DNA of 64,000 bases from Changpingibacter yushuensis. GTDB taxonomy: Bacteria > Actinomycetota > Actinomycetes > Actinomycetales > Actinomycetaceae. Below are positions 46,987-57,693 of this stretch, piece by piece; within the stretch, counting starts at the first letter, position 1; each line of letters opens with the position of its first letter. Under the pieces are notes generated by a model, which saw nothing but the letters and a program-made list of their open reading frames with translations, was not told the DNA's origin and did no database searches. Position numbers and translations under genes: made by a program. The stretch is from the NCBI RefSeq assembly GCF_014041995.1, contig NZ_CP059492.1, positions 2,170,001 to 2,234,000 of the forward strand, in the 5' to 3' direction.

Positions 46987-47459
46987 TCCCTAGCGGCGAG
47001 CGCAACGGACAACGCAGTGCGTTCTGCGACGTCGTACCACATGAGATCTTCATCAGCGACGATCTCAAAGGCTTCGTCGTCGCCCATCGCGGCACGCCGA
47101 ACCTCGGATTCAAGTTCCTCGTCATCTACGTGAATCGACTCCACCCGGTCCCACGCCACGGCTTGCTTCAGCAAACGAGCGGTAGGAAGCTCATCAGTGG
47201 ACGGCACTGCTAGGTCCGCATCTGGTACCACGGCAACCACCACGCAACGGCGCGATGCACAAGCGATGCCCTTACTGATCTTTGCGGCAAGAAGTCGCAC
47301 AGAATCATCCGCCGCCGCGTTCATAGCAACAGCTTCGAACACCTCCGGTTCGTCATCACCGAACTCACGTTCCAACTCACGGGTCACGCCGTGCACAATC
47401 CGCGGCGTCAGAGAAGGCGCCGAAAGATCTGAATTCGCCGCTGGTATGTAGATCCTCAC
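46980..47459 (-). CDS. DUF6912 family protein
   Basis: A 159-residue acidic soluble protein starting MRIYIPAANSDLSAPSLTPR, with DDSVRLLAAKISKGIACASRRCVVVAVV, a VESIHVDDEELESEVRRA stretch and a final DLMWYDVAERTAL. This order matches the actinobacterial DUF6912 family; no function is known. The start is a GTG at 47459 with TAGGAT upstream. It is convergent with sbcC across the 19-bp repeat array. Confidence 0.75.
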   Translation of the reverse strand: MRIYIPAANSDLSAPSLTPRIVHGVTRELEREFGDDEPEVFEAVAMNAAADDSVRLLAAKISKGIACASRRCVVVAVVPDADLAVPSTDELPTARLLKQAVAWDRVESIHVDDEELESEVRRAAMGDDEAFEIVADEDLMWYDVAERTALSVALAARDI

Positions 47460-47928
47460 GGAACAATCCTACCGGCATAACGTGAGGCATACTCCCAGCC
47501 CACAGAAGATGCGTGAGGCATCCGGAAATGGGCTCCTCATACCAAGAACTGACGTGCGGAACCTATGCCGTCTCACTATGTTGAATGCATCCCAAAACCG
47601 ACCACGCAAAGTCAGATGTATCCAAACACTGCCTGAGGGAGTCACAAACACGAGAAATCTGGATCATGGCAGGCAGCGGGCGTGAAACACTCAAAAACGC
47701 GGTATGACGCCAGTTTGAGAAAAAATGAGACCGGGTATACCCGGTAGAGAGGCCACGCTTGCCCCTTGGTAGGTTCAACAGCAACAAGCTTGGCTCAGTC
47801 CATCAGCACCGCCGAGCTGTGACAACGATGCCACATTCCAGACGGTCTCACCCCGCCAGATTTCACGCATGCAGGGCTTTGCCTTGCCCAATTCTCGCTC
47901 GTAACAGCGCAGCAAGGAGGAAACCACC
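47460..47928. other. 469-base gap without a gene
   Basis: No convincing gene is seen here. It holds two direct copies of CGTGAGGCAT (47481 and 47512), a 16-bp perfect palindrome at 47730-47745 overlapping a promoter-like sequence, and a strong AAGGAGG before the gene at 47929. The upstream part should carry the promoter of the minus-strand DUF6912 gene. Confidence 0.6.
47715..47745 (+). promoter_or_regulatory. Candidate promoter with overlapping 16-bp palindrome
   Basis: TTGAGA (47715-47720) and TATACC (47736-47741) are 15 bases apart. The -10 region lies inside ACCGGGTATACCCGGT (47730-47745), an exact palindrome. A dimeric repressor bound there would block the promoter of the gene at 47929. 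The regulator is unknown. Confidence 0.4.
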
Positions 47929-48474
47929 ATGAGTGCCATTACGGTGCGTCCGAACACAGCCCTTCCTATCGGCACCATTGCCGTCCAAGAAGAGCCAACC
48001 CAGATGCCAAGCGCGGCAAACCATCCGCTACCAGTAACCAGTCCTACTAGGCCCTGGGATCGGCTCAAGCTGACAGCTACCGAGCCAACCGCTCCCCTGT
48101 TTACTAGTGATTCCGTAGATCTAGCCAGTCCGCTGCCCGAACACGTAACCAATCCGGAAGGAATGGCGGGGCGAGTGGTACTACAAGCCATCGAGATACT
48201 TCTGGGGCACCGTCCCACCACGCAGCTACGCCACTGGCTAAGCGCCGAAGTCTATGGCGTTTTGAGCCGAAGGGCGGGGCTCGCCCAGAGAATCGAGGGG
48301 CCAGCGCCCAGATCTCGAGCACCACGCGTCAAGAGCATCCACACGTCCCGCCCGCGCAACCGGGTAACTGAGGCAATCGTGATCGCACACGATGGGCAAC
48401 GCACCCGCGCTGCAGCCGTACGGCTCGAGTACCACCGCGACCGCTGGCTCGTGGTGGCACTCGAGATTGCTTAA
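47929..48474 (+). CDS. DUF6459 (Rv3235-like) family protein
   Basis: A 181-residue protein with a Pro/Thr-rich N-terminal half (about 1-75) and a conserved C-terminal domain with GMAGRVVLQAIEILLGHRPTT and the end AAAVRLEYHRDRWLVVALE. The same kind of protein sits near secA in other actinobacteria (Rv3235 and Rv3240c). Function is unknown. AAGGAGG supports the ATG. It ends eight bases before the convergent secA stop. Confidence 0.78.
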   Translation: MSAITVRPNTALPIGTIAVQEEPTQMPSAANHPLPVTSPTRPWDRLKLTATEPTAPLFTSDSVDLASPLPEHVTNPEGMAGRVVLQAIEILLGHRPTTQLRHWLSAEVYGVLSRRAGLAQRIEGPAPRSRAPRVKSIHTSRPRNRVTEAIVIAHDGQRTRAAAVRLEYHRDRWLVVALEIA

Positions 48475-48482
48475 CGCGCCGC

Positions 48483-51329
48483 TCAGCGCCCCTTCTTCTT
48501 GGCGGCGCGGCGCTGTGCACGATTGAGCCCGTCTTCGGCAGGTGCCGCCTTCGGCGCCTGCCGAACCTCACGGCCCGCAGCATTTGTTGTCTGAGCGCTG
48601 GCCGTACCGTCCTTAGCCGCTGATGAGTAGGCTACAGGAGCAGTGCGCTGAGGAGCCTTGATGCCAAGAACCTTCTCTGCATCCACTCGTGAAGCGCTTG
48701 CCCCTCGAGATCCGGCACCAGCAAGTCTGGCAGCATTCTGCTGGCGTTCAGCGGCAGCCACTGCGGCCGAAGAAGCAGCGGCCGCCGCCTCTTGCTGTTC
48801 ACTGACAAGCGCTTCTTCGCGCGCCGAACGTTCGCTCGGTAGCTCGAAGTTGAACAGGTAACGGACGGTTTCCTCTTTGATGCCATCGTTCATGGCTTGG
48901 AACATGTCGTAGCCTTCAGACTTGTACTCAACGAGCGGATCACGCTGAGCCATGGCCCTCAAGCCGATGCCTTCCTTCAGATAGTCCATCTCGTAGAGGT
49001 GCTCACGCCACTTGCGATCAAGCACGTTGAGCAGGACCTGGCGTTCAAGCTCACGCATGTTGTCCTCGCCCACCTCCTGCTCGCGTTCCTCATAGTGAGC
49101 GACCATGTCAGTCTTCACCTCAGAGACGATCTCATCTTTGTCGAGGCGAGCGAGCCCACCCACCTCTTCGATGAGTTCTTCCGGTTCAAAACCTGGACGG
49201 TAGAAGCCCTTCAGATCAGTCCACAGAGCCTCAAGGTCCCAATCATCTGGAGCATCGTTCTGCGTGTGCGCTTCCACCACATCATTCACCGTGAAGTCGA
49301 GGAACCCACTAATCATGGACTCGAGATCTTGGCCTTCGAGAATGCTGCGTCGTTCGCTGTATACAACGTTTCGTTGGTCGTTCATGACGTCGTCGTACTT
49401 GAGCACATTCTTTCGGATCTCCGCGTTACGGGACTCGATCGAGGATTGCGCACGTTCGATGGACTTTGCAACCATTTTGAACTCGAGGGCCTGATCCTCT
49501 GGGAAACGCGAGGGATCAAGTGCCCTAGCTGCAGCACCATGCGCGAAGAGGCGCATGAGGTCGTCCTCCAGAGACAAGTAGAAGCGGGATTCACCCGGGT
49601 CTCCCTGACGTCCGGAACGTCCGCGCAGCTGATTGTCAATACGCCGGGACTCATGGCGCTCCGAACCAAGCACGTACAAACCGCCGAGTTCAACCACTTC
49701 GTCGTGTTCAGCGGCGACGTCGTCTTTGGCCTGCTTCAGCGCTTCGGGCCACGCCTTCTCATACTCGTCAGGCGTCTCTACTGGATCGAGGCCGGCAGCC
49801 CTGAGGGCCGCAACAGCACGATGTTCCGGATTACCGCCCAGCATGATGTCTGTACCACGGCCTGCCATGTTGGTGGCAACAGTGACAGCACCCTTACGCC
49901 CCGCCTCAGCAACTACAGCCGCTTCGCGCGCATGCTGCTTAGCGTTCAGGACCTGATGAGGAACACCAGCCTTGCGAAGGAGATCGGAAAGAACCTCTGA
50001 CTTCTCAACGCTGGTAGAACCAACAAGTACTGGTTGCCCGGCCTCATAACGTTCCTGAATGTCTTCCACAATGGCATTAAGCTTGCCTGCCTCAGTGGGG
50101 TACACCATGTCCAGATTATCGTTGCGGATCATCGGCTTGTTGGTGGGAATAGGTACAACGCCAAGTCCGTAGGTTGCAGAGAACTCCTCGGCTTCGGTCT
50201 CAGCTGTACCGGTCATACCTGACATCTTGTTGTACAGGCGGAAGTAGTTCTGCAGAGTGATCGTGGCGAGAGTTTGGTTCTCTGCCTTGATCTCAACACC
50301 CTCTTTAGCTTCGATCGCCTGATGCATACCTTCGTTGTAACGCCGGCCAGCAAGCACGCGGCCGGTGTGCTCATCAACAATGAGCACCTCGCCATTCTGA
50401 ACGATGTAGTCCTTGTCCCGCTCGAAGAGCTCCTTAGCCTTGATCGCGTTGTTCAAGTATCCGATCAACGGAGTGTTAAGAGACTCGTACAGGTTGTCGA
50501 TCCCAAGAAGATCCTCAACTCGGTCGATACCCGGTTCGAGAATGCCAACCGTGCGCTTCTTTTCGTCAACTTCGTAGTCGGTATCCACACGCATCTGGCG
50601 GGCAACCCGGGCAAATTCCTTGTACCACTTGTTCGCGTCACCTTCAGCAGGGCCGGAGATAATGAGTGGGGTACGCGCTTCGTCGATAAGGATCGAATCA
50701 ACTTCGTCGATAATGACGAAGTTGTGGCCGCGCTGAACCAGATCCTCAACCTTCCACGCCATATTGTCGCGGAGGTAATCGAAGCCAAATTCGTTGTTTG
50801 TGCCGTAGGTGATGTCAGCCGCGTACTCCTTGCGGCGCTGCTCAGGCGTTTGGCCAGTCAGAATACAGCCAGTGGTCAGCCCCAAGAATCGATGAACGCG
50901 GCCCATGAGTTCAGACTGGTATTCGGCCAAGTAGTCGTTGACGGTGACAACATGGACGCCTTCACCCGACAATGCGTTGAGATATGACGGTAGCGTGGCG
51001 ACCAGAGTCTTACCTTCACCGGTCTTCATCTCAGCGATGTTCCCTAGGTGCAGCGCGGCACCGCCCATGATCTGAACATCGTACGGCCGCTGGCCGATGG
51101 TGCGTTGAGCAGCCTCACGTACCGTGGCAAACGCTTCCGGAAGCAGATCATCCAGAGTCTCGCCATCTGCAAGGCGCTCCTTGAACAGCGAAGTTTGGCC
51201 CCGCAGTTCCTCATCGGTCATGTCCGAGACCGTGGCCTCTAGGAGATTGACCTGCTTCGCGATGCCCTCCAGCTTCTTGAGGGTGCGGCCCTCACCTGCT
51301 CGGAGAATCTTGTTGAGGATCTTTCCCAC
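48483..51329 (-). CDS. secA: Preprotein translocase ATPase SecA
   Basis: Motor for Sec-dependent export. The 948-residue protein has Walker [19 protein letters not shown], Walker [19 protein letters not shown], the second helicase fold [18 protein letters not shown] and [20 protein letters not shown]. The C-terminal tail is basic ([13 protein letters not shown]) and lacks the zinc-binding cysteine motif, as is usual for actinobacterial SecA1. The GTG at 51329 ([14 protein letters not shown]) has AAAGGAG ten bases upstream; a start 26 codons earlier has no homology. Confidence 0.96.
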   Translation of the reverse strand: MGKILNKILRAGEGRTLKKLEGIAKQVNLLEATVSDMTDEELRGQTSLFKERLADGETLDDLLPEAFATVREAAQRTIGQRPYDVQIMGGAALHLGNIAEMKTGEGKTLVATLPSYLNALSGEGVHVVTVNDYLAEYQSELMGRVHRFLGLTTGCILTGQTPEQRRKEYAADITYGTNNEFGFDYLRDNMAWKVEDLVQRGHNFVIIDEVDSILIDEARTPLIISGPAEGDANKWYKEFARVARQMRVDTDYEVDEKKRTVGILEPGIDRVEDLLGIDNLYESLNTPLIGYLNNAIKAKELFERDKDYIVQNGEVLIVDEHTGRVLAGRRYNEGMHQAIEAKEGVEIKAENQTLATITLQNYFRLYNKMSGMTGTAETEAEEFSATYGLGVVPIPTNKPMIRNDNLDMVYPTEAGKLNAIVEDIQERYEAGQPVLVGSTSVEKSEVLSDLLRKAGVPHQVLNAKQHAREAAVVAEAGRKGAVTVATNMAGRGTDIMLGGNPEHRAVAALRAAGLDPVETPDEYEKAWPEALKQAKDDVAAEHDEVVELGGLYVLGSERHESRRIDNQLRGRSGRQGDPGESRFYLSLEDDLMRLFAHGAAARALDPSRFPEDQALEFKMVAKSIERAQSSIESRNAEIRKNVLKYDDVMNDQRNVVYSERRSILEGQDLESMISGFLDFTVNDVVEAHTQNDAPDDWDLEALWTDLKGFYRPGFEPEELIEEVGGLARLDKDEIVSEVKTDMVAHYEEREQEVGEDNMRELERQVLLNVLDRKWREHLYEMDYLKEGIGLRAMAQRDPLVEYKSEGYDMFQAMNDGIKEETVRYLFNFELPSERSAREEALVSEQQEAAAAASSAAVAAAERQQNAARLAGAGSRGASASRVDAEKVLGIKAPQRTAPVAYSSAAKDGTASAQTTNAAGREVRQAPKAAPAEDGLNRAQRRAAKKKGR

Positions 51330-51501
51330 GGACTGGTACTCCTTTTGTGCGGCACAGTTTTCGTGCACGGGCGAACTACGGATCATTCTATCCGCCGATG
51401 AGCCCATCGCTTCAATCTACTGGTTTAACTCACTGAGGAAACACAATCTGCCAAGAGCTTTGGTATGGCGCCATCGCTTTGCATCTCCTTAATGCATCAA
51501 T

Positions 51502-51529
51502 GGCGGGAAGCAGATCTCTGCTCCCCGCC
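51502..51529 (-). terminator. Hairpin at the end of the nuo/prenyl synthase transcript
   Basis: GGCGGGAAGCAGA (51502-51514) pairs with TCTGCTCCCCGCC (51517-51529) with one mismatch and a two-base loop, 17 bases after the stop of the prenyl synthase gene. The U-run is poor. It separates the long minus-strand operon from secA. Confidence 0.55.
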
Positions 51530-51546
51530 ACGTGCCCGTCTATACG

Positions 51547-52548
51547 TCAGGCAGTCCGATCGACCGCCTGCCGCGCAAACTCTTCGAGCCCTTCACGAAT
51601 CTCGCCAGACGGCACAACATCCAAAAGCGCGACGCCGTCGGCCACCCACTCCTGAGCCATTCTGCGCGTCTCATCCATTACAGGATGCTGACGTAGATTA
51701 GCCACGAGTTCAGCGAGTGCCTCGTCCGAATCGAGATCCGAGTTCTCCAAGATGTCCAGGATATGCAGACCAAGCGGATCAAGAGTCCCCGCCGCTCTCT
51801 GCTCGCGCAGAAGGATCGTAGGCATCGTGTCCACGCCCTCGCGCATGTCTGTGCCAGGAGTCTTTCCCGTGGTTTCGCCGTCAGACATGATGTCGATGAC
51901 GTCGTCGGCTAACTGGAAACCAACACCGATCTTCTCGCCGTACAACGCCAACCGCTCTGCCAGATCCTCGGACGCTCCCGAGGAAATGACACCGTAGCGA
52001 GCTGAGGCTGCGATCAGAGAGCCCGTCTTGTCTGCCAGAACAGAGATGTAATGATCCTTTGGAGACTGGTCTGACAAGCGGCCGATGGTCTCGTGTAATT
52101 GCCCCGTACATAGCCGTTCGAAGGTAGTGGCATGAAGTGCCACTGCCCTCGGCCCCAGCCCCGCCACGATTCGTGATGCCCGCGCGAAAAGCACGTCACC
52201 AGAAAGAATCGCCACCGAGTTCCCAAACGCTTGGTGCGCCGAAGGTACGCCCCGGCGCATCGGAGCCTCATCCATGACGTCGTCGTGGTAGAGCGAAGCC
52301 AAGTGGGTCAACTCCACCGAAACGGCAGAATCAAACACTTCTTGAGAATCTGGGCGCGGGCCAAGCTCCGCCGTCAACAACACCAGCGCCGGGCGCAGCC
52401 GCTTGCCTCCCGCCTTAGCAAGATGAGATGTCGCGTGATCTAGGCGAGTGTCGCCAACCGTCACTTCCTTCTGGAGCAAGGCTTCCACCTTCTCCATACG
52501 GCTGCTTATGCGCTCACCGAGGGCGCTATCTCCGAAGAATGCACTCAC
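51547..52548 (-). CDS. Polyprenyl diphosphate synthase (menaquinone side-chain type)
   Basis: Condenses isopentenyl diphosphate onto an allylic primer. The 333-residue protein has both Asp-rich motifs: YHDDVMDEA (DDxxD at 89-93) and FQLADDVIDI (215-219). The residues four and five before the first motif are Ser and Ala, both small, which favours a long product. The GTG at 52548 overlaps the nuoN stop (GTGA), so it is coupled to complex I; this suggests it makes the menaquinone tail. The chain length cannot be read exactly. Confidence 0.88.
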   Translation of the reverse strand: MSAFFGDSALGERISSRMEKVEALLQKEVTVGDTRLDHATSHLAKAGGKRLRPALVLLTAELGPRPDSQEVFDSAVSVELTHLASLYHDDVMDEAPMRRGVPSAHQAFGNSVAILSGDVLFARASRIVAGLGPRAVALHATTFERLCTGQLHETIGRLSDQSPKDHYISVLADKTGSLIAASARYGVISSGASEDLAERLALYGEKIGVGFQLADDVIDIMSDGETTGKTPGTDMREGVDTMPTILLREQRAAGTLDPLGLHILDILENSDLDSDEALAELVANLRQHPVMDETRRMAQEWVADGVALLDVVPSGEIREGLEEFARQAVDRTA

Positions 52549-54131
52549 AGCATGAACACCGTGGCCTGCGCAAGGAAATCGAAGAGCGGTTGAGGGAACA
52601 CACCGATGAGAACAGTGAGAATCGCGCATACCACGATCGCCACGATGGACATACCTTCGGAAGCCACAGTTGCGGTTCCCTCGCCTTCAGGCTCGCGGAA
52701 GAACATCAACACGATGAGCCGGAAGTAGAAGAATGCTGTAGCCGCGGATGCTAGAACTGCGATCACAACCAACACGGTCTCGCCTGAGGCAACGCCTGCG
52801 CTGAACACAGCAAACTTGCCCATGAACCCTGAAGTCAGCGGGATTCCTGCAAACGACAGCAGGAAGATGGTCATGGCCGTGGCCAACATGGGGTTGGTCT
52901 TGCCTAGACCCTTCCACTTGGAAAGTGCGGTCGCCTCTCCGAGGATGTTGCCCTCGGCGTCGGTTTCGTGAACCAACGTCACGATGCCGAACGCGCCGAC
53001 GGTCGCGATTGCATATGCCACAAGGTAGAACGCGACGCTAGAAATACCTTCTGCCGAAAACGCATTAACACCGATCAGAATGAAACCTGCGTGCGCGATC
53101 GAGGAGTAGGCAAGCAGCCGCTTGATGTCAGTCTGAATCAAGCCAACAACGGTGCCCACAAGCATCGTGAGGATGATGATGGTCCACATGACGGGCGTGA
53201 TGTCCCACTGTGCACCGCGGCCAACCGTGTACAGGAACCGGAGCATCGCAGCGAATGCCGCAATCTTGGTACCTGCAGCCATGAAACCAGTAATCGGAGT
53301 TGGCGCGCCTTGGTAGGCGTCCGGCGTCCACGCATGGAACGGAACTGCACCCACCTTAAACAGCATTCCGATCAGGACCAGAGCCACACCGATGATGAGC
53401 AGCATGTCCATGCCATTGGTCGTGATCATGGCGCCGGCGATGCTCTTGTAATCCAATGCCCCTGAGAAGCCATAGAGGAACGCAGCACCCATGAGGAAGA
53501 ACGCTGATGAGAATGCCCCCAGCAGGAAGTACTTCATCGCGGCTTCTTGGGAAAGGGACCGACGACGACGCGCGGTGGCAGTGAGCACGTACAACGGAAG
53601 CGAAAGTGCCTCAAGAGCGATGAACAGAGTTAGCAAATCCGCCGCCATGGTGAAGGCGAGCATGCCACCCGTGGCAAAGAGTGCCAGCGGGAAGATCTCA
53701 GTCTGCTGGTAGCCAGCGCCCGTCACTTCGCGTTCGTCCATCGAACCCGGCTGGCTCGCCGCCGAAGCGGCAAAGGAACCCTCGCCAGTCTCTGTACGGT
53801 CTGCGATCACCAGGAAAGCAAAGAAGGCGCTCACGAGGATGATGAGCTGGAAAGTCAGTCCCGGGCCATCCTCGGTAAGTGTTCCAATACCTGTGAGGGA
53901 GGTTCCGTCAACACCCTGTGCAATGGAAGTTGCGCCGTCGGAGGAGACCACAGTCCACCGCCAAATCACAGCGACCAGAGCCGAGGCGACTGCGACCAAC
54001 GAAACGATGATCTGCGTGGCTCGGCGGCCCCTGCGAGGCACGAAGGACTCAATAAGCACACCGATAACCGCGGCCCCCATAATGATGAGGATGGGTGTCA
54101 GCGCTGCCCAATCGATGACAGGCGTAGTCAC
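52545..54131 (-). CDS. nuoN: NADH-quinone oxidoreductase subunit N
   Basis: Antiporter-like membrane subunit of complex I. The 528-residue protein has 13-14 hydrophobic segments, with the conserved FKVGAVPFHAWTPDAYQGAP and IKRLLAYSSIAHAGFILIG stretches. The GTG start overlaps the nuoM stop. It is the last nuo gene and is coupled to the prenyl synthase gene. Confidence 0.96.
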   Translation of the reverse strand: MTTPVIDWAALTPILIIMGAAVIGVLIESFVPRRGRRATQIIVSLVAVASALVAVIWRWTVVSSDGATSIAQGVDGTSLTGIGTLTEDGPGLTFQLIILVSAFFAFLVIADRTETGEGSFAASAASQPGSMDEREVTGAGYQQTEIFPLALFATGGMLAFTMAADLLTLFIALEALSLPLYVLTATARRRRSLSQEAAMKYFLLGAFSSAFFLMGAAFLYGFSGALDYKSIAGAMITTNGMDMLLIIGVALVLIGMLFKVGAVPFHAWTPDAYQGAPTPITGFMAAGTKIAAFAAMLRFLYTVGRGAQWDITPVMWTIIILTMLVGTVVGLIQTDIKRLLAYSSIAHAGFILIGVNAFSAEGISSVAFYLVAYAIATVGAFGIVTLVHETDAEGNILGEATALSKWKGLGKTNPMLATAMTIFLLSFAGIPLTSGFMGKFAVFSAGVASGETVLVVIAVLASAATAFFYFRLIVLMFFREPEGEGTATVASEGMSIVAIVVCAILTVLIGVFPQPLFDFLAQATVFML

Positions 54132-55696
54132 TTTGTGCTCCCTTCTACGGCGGTAACCGTCGCGTCAGCTGCTGATGCAGCCGCGTCCTGGGACTGCGTG
54201 GTGATGTTTTGTGCGGAAATCTCCGCCACTGGCCGGACAACGTCTAGGACTGGAGCCGGTGCAAAGCCGAGGAAGAGCATCCCGGCGATGAGTACACCGG
54301 CAACAACCTTCTCGCGAAGGTCCATGTCTGGAACAGAAAGATCCGGCTTCGGACCCGTAAATACACGCTGGTAAGGAACCAAGATGTAAAGAGCTGCGAG
54401 AATAACACCGAAAACGGCCACGATCGCGAGGCTTGCATTGATCTGGTAGGTGCCCACCAAGATGAGGTACTCGGGAATGAAGCCCGATAGCCCTGGTAGT
54501 GCGATTGATGCCAGACCAGCCACTAGGAACGTACCTGCGATAAGTGGCGTTACACGCTGCCACCCGCCGTAAGCGCTGATCTCGTACGACCCTCCGCGGC
54601 GTCCAAGGAAGCCGACCACCAAGAAGAGTGCGCCAGTTGCTACACCGTGGGCGACCATGTAGAGAATGGCTCCAGTCATGGCCACAGAGCTTCCGGAGAA
54701 GATGCCAAGAATCATGAAACCAAAGTGGCTAACCGATGTGTAGGCGATCAAGCGCATCAGGTTCTTTGACGTGATAGCCATGAACCCACCCCACAAGATG
54801 GAGACAACAGCCAGAATCATGATTGCCATCGCGGCGTCGCTTGCTGCCTCCGGGAAAAGCGGGAGGCACAGTGCGATCATTCCGAAGGTGCCGATCTTGT
54901 CCAGAATACCCACTAGCAGAGTTGAGGTTCCTGCTGGAGCCTGTTCTGTGGCATCCGGCAACCACGTGTGCACGGGAAACATCGGCGCCTTGATGGCGAA
55001 ACCAATGAAGAACGACAAGAACAGCAGCATGGTCACTGTGGACGAGCCAGATACTGCACCCGCGAGGTTGTCGATGAGGAAGCCCTGAGGCCCCCCGGGG
55101 CCCTGAACGTAGACTCCAATGACGCCAACCAGCATGATCAGGCCGCCGACCAGCGAGTACACCAAGAACTTGACGGCAGCGCGGCGGCGGCCAGCGCCGC
55201 CATAACGCCCAATCATGAAGAAGACTGGTATGAGCATGAGCTCAAAGAGCATGTAGAACACGAAGACATCGCGCGCAGCGAAGATGCCGATGATGATCGC
55301 TTCGAGAGCGAGCACCCATGCCACGTATCCTGCAGCGCGAGAATCGGTTTCTTCCTCAAGTTCGTTCCACGCTGCCAGGAGTACTACAGGAACGAGTACA
55401 ACCGATAGCGCGATCATGACAAGACCCATACCGTTGATACCCCACGCGATCGAAACACCGATCTGTGGAATCCAGCTGTACAGCTCGGTGAGCTGAACCT
55501 CGTCGGCGCGCGAAACGTCAAATCCTGACACAACAGCTGCTACGAAACCAAGCAGGATGAGAACGGAGACTCCCAGTCCCACTGGGCGAGCTACCTTGTG
55601 CAGTGGCTTGACAAGCCACAGCACAAGTGCCGCAACAGTTGCCACAAGGATGAGTACTGTCAGCCAGGGAAAGGCTGCCTCATTTGCGGATTGCAT
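54128..55696 (-). CDS. nuoM: NADH-quinone oxidoreductase subunit M
   Basis: Proton-pumping antiporter-like subunit. The 522-residue protein has the channel motifs KAPMFPVHTWLPDATEQAP and LMRLIAYTSVSHFGFMILG and the MLFELMLIPVFFMIGRYGG segment. A hydrophilic C-terminal tail of about 30 residues follows the last helix. It lies 21 bases after nuoL. Confidence 0.96.
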   Translation of the reverse strand: MQSANEAAFPWLTVLILVATVAALVLWLVKPLHKVARPVGLGVSVLILLGFVAAVVSGFDVSRADEVQLTELYSWIPQIGVSIAWGINGMGLVMIALSVVLVPVVLLAAWNELEEETDSRAAGYVAWVLALEAIIIGIFAARDVFVFYMLFELMLIPVFFMIGRYGGAGRRRAAVKFLVYSLVGGLIMLVGVIGVYVQGPGGPQGFLIDNLAGAVSGSSTVTMLLFLSFFIGFAIKAPMFPVHTWLPDATEQAPAGTSTLLVGILDKIGTFGMIALCLPLFPEAASDAAMAIMILAVVSILWGGFMAITSKNLMRLIAYTSVSHFGFMILGIFSGSSVAMTGAILYMVAHGVATGALFLVVGFLGRRGGSYEISAYGGWQRVTPLIAGTFLVAGLASIALPGLSGFIPEYLILVGTYQINASLAIVAVFGVILAALYILVPYQRVFTGPKPDLSVPDMDLREKVVAGVLIAGMLFLGFAPAPVLDVVRPVAEISAQNITTQSQDAAASAADATVTAVEGSTK

Positions 55697-55717
55697 GTAC
55701 TTCTTTTCCTTCCCCGG

Positions 55718-57676
55718 TCAGATTCTCGACGCCAACGCGACGATGAGAGCGACAACAACACCGAGTGCCATATACCCCGCGTAGGAGCGCGCGTAGCCGT
55801 TCTGCAGGCGGCCGACTAGTCCGCCAAGACCCACCGAACCCTTGCCAACGCCTTCGACTGCGCCATCCACACCGTAGTGATCGACAACAGCAACCGAGGC
55901 GGCCAGGCCCATACCCGGCTTCATAAAGACGGCTTCGTTGAAATCGTCCTGGTAAAGATCACGGCGTGCCGCACGGGTCAGACCGGATCCAACAGGAGCG
56001 GCCAGCGGGACGTCCTGAGCCACGTACATCCTCCATGCCAGCAGCACACCCGCTGCGATGAGCACAAGCGTCAGCCCGGTAATAACGGGAACGGGAAGCA
56101 CTGGCTCACCGTGCTCGACTCCACCGATGGCAGGTTCCAGCCACGATACAAAGCCAATCTGGTTGAGAGCAAAGCCAAGACCCAGCGAACCAATAGCAAG
56201 GACAATTTGCGGCACGTACATCGAAGCCGGAGCCTCATGAGGATGGTGCGCATTCGGGCCGGTGGTGGCGAAACGCTCCTTGCCGTGGAAAATCATGAAG
56301 AACAGACGGGACATGTAGAAAGCAGTCAGCCCCGCAACGAGCATCGCGAGCCCGCCAAACACCCACGGCTGCCAGCCTTCACCGGTGAATGCCGCCTCAA
56401 TAATCTTGTCCTTGGAATAGAAACCAGATAGGAACGGGAAACCGATGATTGCCAAGTAACCACAGAGGAAGGTGGCCCAGGTGATCGGCATGTACTTGCG
56501 CAACCCGCCGAAGCCACGCATATCGACTTCGTCGTTCATCGCGTGCATGACCGAACCGGCCCCAAGGAACATGTTGGCCTTGAAGAAACCGTGAGTCACA
56601 AGGTGGAAGATTGCGAACGCTGCGCCAACCGGCCCAAGACCAGCAGCAAGCATCATGTAGCCGATCTGCGACATTGTGGAGGCCGCGAGGACCTTCTTCA
56701 TGTCATCCTTCGCGCTACCAACAATTGCTCCGAAGACCAACGTGATCGCGCCGATGATGGCCACAAGCAATTGGGCCGAAGATGAGACTGCGTAGATCGC
56801 GCCAGATCGAACCATAAGGTAGACACCAGCAGTAACCATTGTTGCTGCGTGGATGAGTGCGGAAACTGGTGTGGGGCCAGCCATAGCGTCACCCAACCAA
56901 GCTTGCAGGGGGAACTGCGCAGACTTACCGCACGCTGCCAGCAATAGGAAGATACCAATTGCGGTTGCGGTACCAGACGACGCCGTCGCGATGCCTTCGT
57001 TGACCCCAGAGAAGGTCACAGTGCCGAAAGCAGAGAACATGATCATCATTGCGATGAGCATTCCCATGTCGCCTACGCGGTTCATGATGAATGCCTTCTT
57101 GCCTGCGGTGGCGTTCTCCGGGATGTGGTTCCAGAAGGAAATCAGCAGATACGACGCCAGACCGACGCCTTCCCAACCGACAAACAGAACCAAGTAGGAG
57201 TTGCCCAGTACAAGCAAAAGCATCGAAGCAACGAAGAAGTTGAGGTATGCGAAGAAGCGACGCCGTTCGGGGTCGTGCTTCATGTAGCCCACAGAGTAGA
57301 TATGGATGAGTGTTCCCACAAACGTGACGAGCAACAAGAACGTCATTGAAAGTGGATCCAAGCGTACTGCCAGATCAATCGAGAAATCCCCAGCAGGGAT
57401 CCAACGGTAGACCACAGCGTCCATTACTCGCTGGTCGGAGGGAAGGCCAACCATCTGTATGAACGCAGCAAACGCCACCACGAAAGACGCTGTTGATGCA
57501 GCGATCGAGAGCCAGTGGCCCCACGAGTTTGTCGCCTTCCCGGCAACCAGAAGAAATCCCGCACTAAGAAGCGGTATTGCCACGCATAGCCACACGATGC
57601 TGGCTGCACCCGATGCGGGCACGGCCTCCACCGCGGATGACACGCTGAGGCTCGCTGGAACGATTCCCAGAATCAA
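55718..57676 (-). CDS. nuoL: NADH-quinone oxidoreductase subunit L
   Basis: Largest antiporter-like subunit, with the long lateral helix at its C-terminus. The 652-residue protein has GWEGVGLASYLLISFWNH, KSAQFPLQAWLGDAMAGPTP and VLAASTMSQIGYMMLAAGLG. The start is a TTG at 57676 with AGG upstream, 17 bases after nuoK. Length is normal. Confidence 0.96.
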   Translation of the reverse strand: MILGIVPASLSVSSAVEAVPASGAASIVWLCVAIPLLSAGFLLVAGKATNSWGHWLSIAASTASFVVAFAAFIQMVGLPSDQRVMDAVVYRWIPAGDFSIDLAVRLDPLSMTFLLLVTFVGTLIHIYSVGYMKHDPERRRFFAYLNFFVASMLLLVLGNSYLVLFVGWEGVGLASYLLISFWNHIPENATAGKKAFIMNRVGDMGMLIAMMIMFSAFGTVTFSGVNEGIATASSGTATAIGIFLLLAACGKSAQFPLQAWLGDAMAGPTPVSALIHAATMVTAGVYLMVRSGAIYAVSSSAQLLVAIIGAITLVFGAIVGSAKDDMKKVLAASTMSQIGYMMLAAGLGPVGAAFAIFHLVTHGFFKANMFLGAGSVMHAMNDEVDMRGFGGLRKYMPITWATFLCGYLAIIGFPFLSGFYSKDKIIEAAFTGEGWQPWVFGGLAMLVAGLTAFYMSRLFFMIFHGKERFATTGPNAHHPHEAPASMYVPQIVLAIGSLGLGFALNQIGFVSWLEPAIGGVEHGEPVLPVPVITGLTLVLIAAGVLLAWRMYVAQDVPLAAPVGSGLTRAARRDLYQDDFNEAVFMKPGMGLAASVAVVDHYGVDGAVEGVGKGSVGLGGLVGRLQNGYARSYAGYMALGVVVALIVALASRI

Positions 57677-57693
57677 TTCACACCTGCTTCCTG

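Noticed and set aside
48897-50000. A 367-codon open frame on plus, opposite secA
   Set aside because: It mirrors the secA reading frame, has no ribosome binding site and no recognisable domain; secA on minus explains the region fully.
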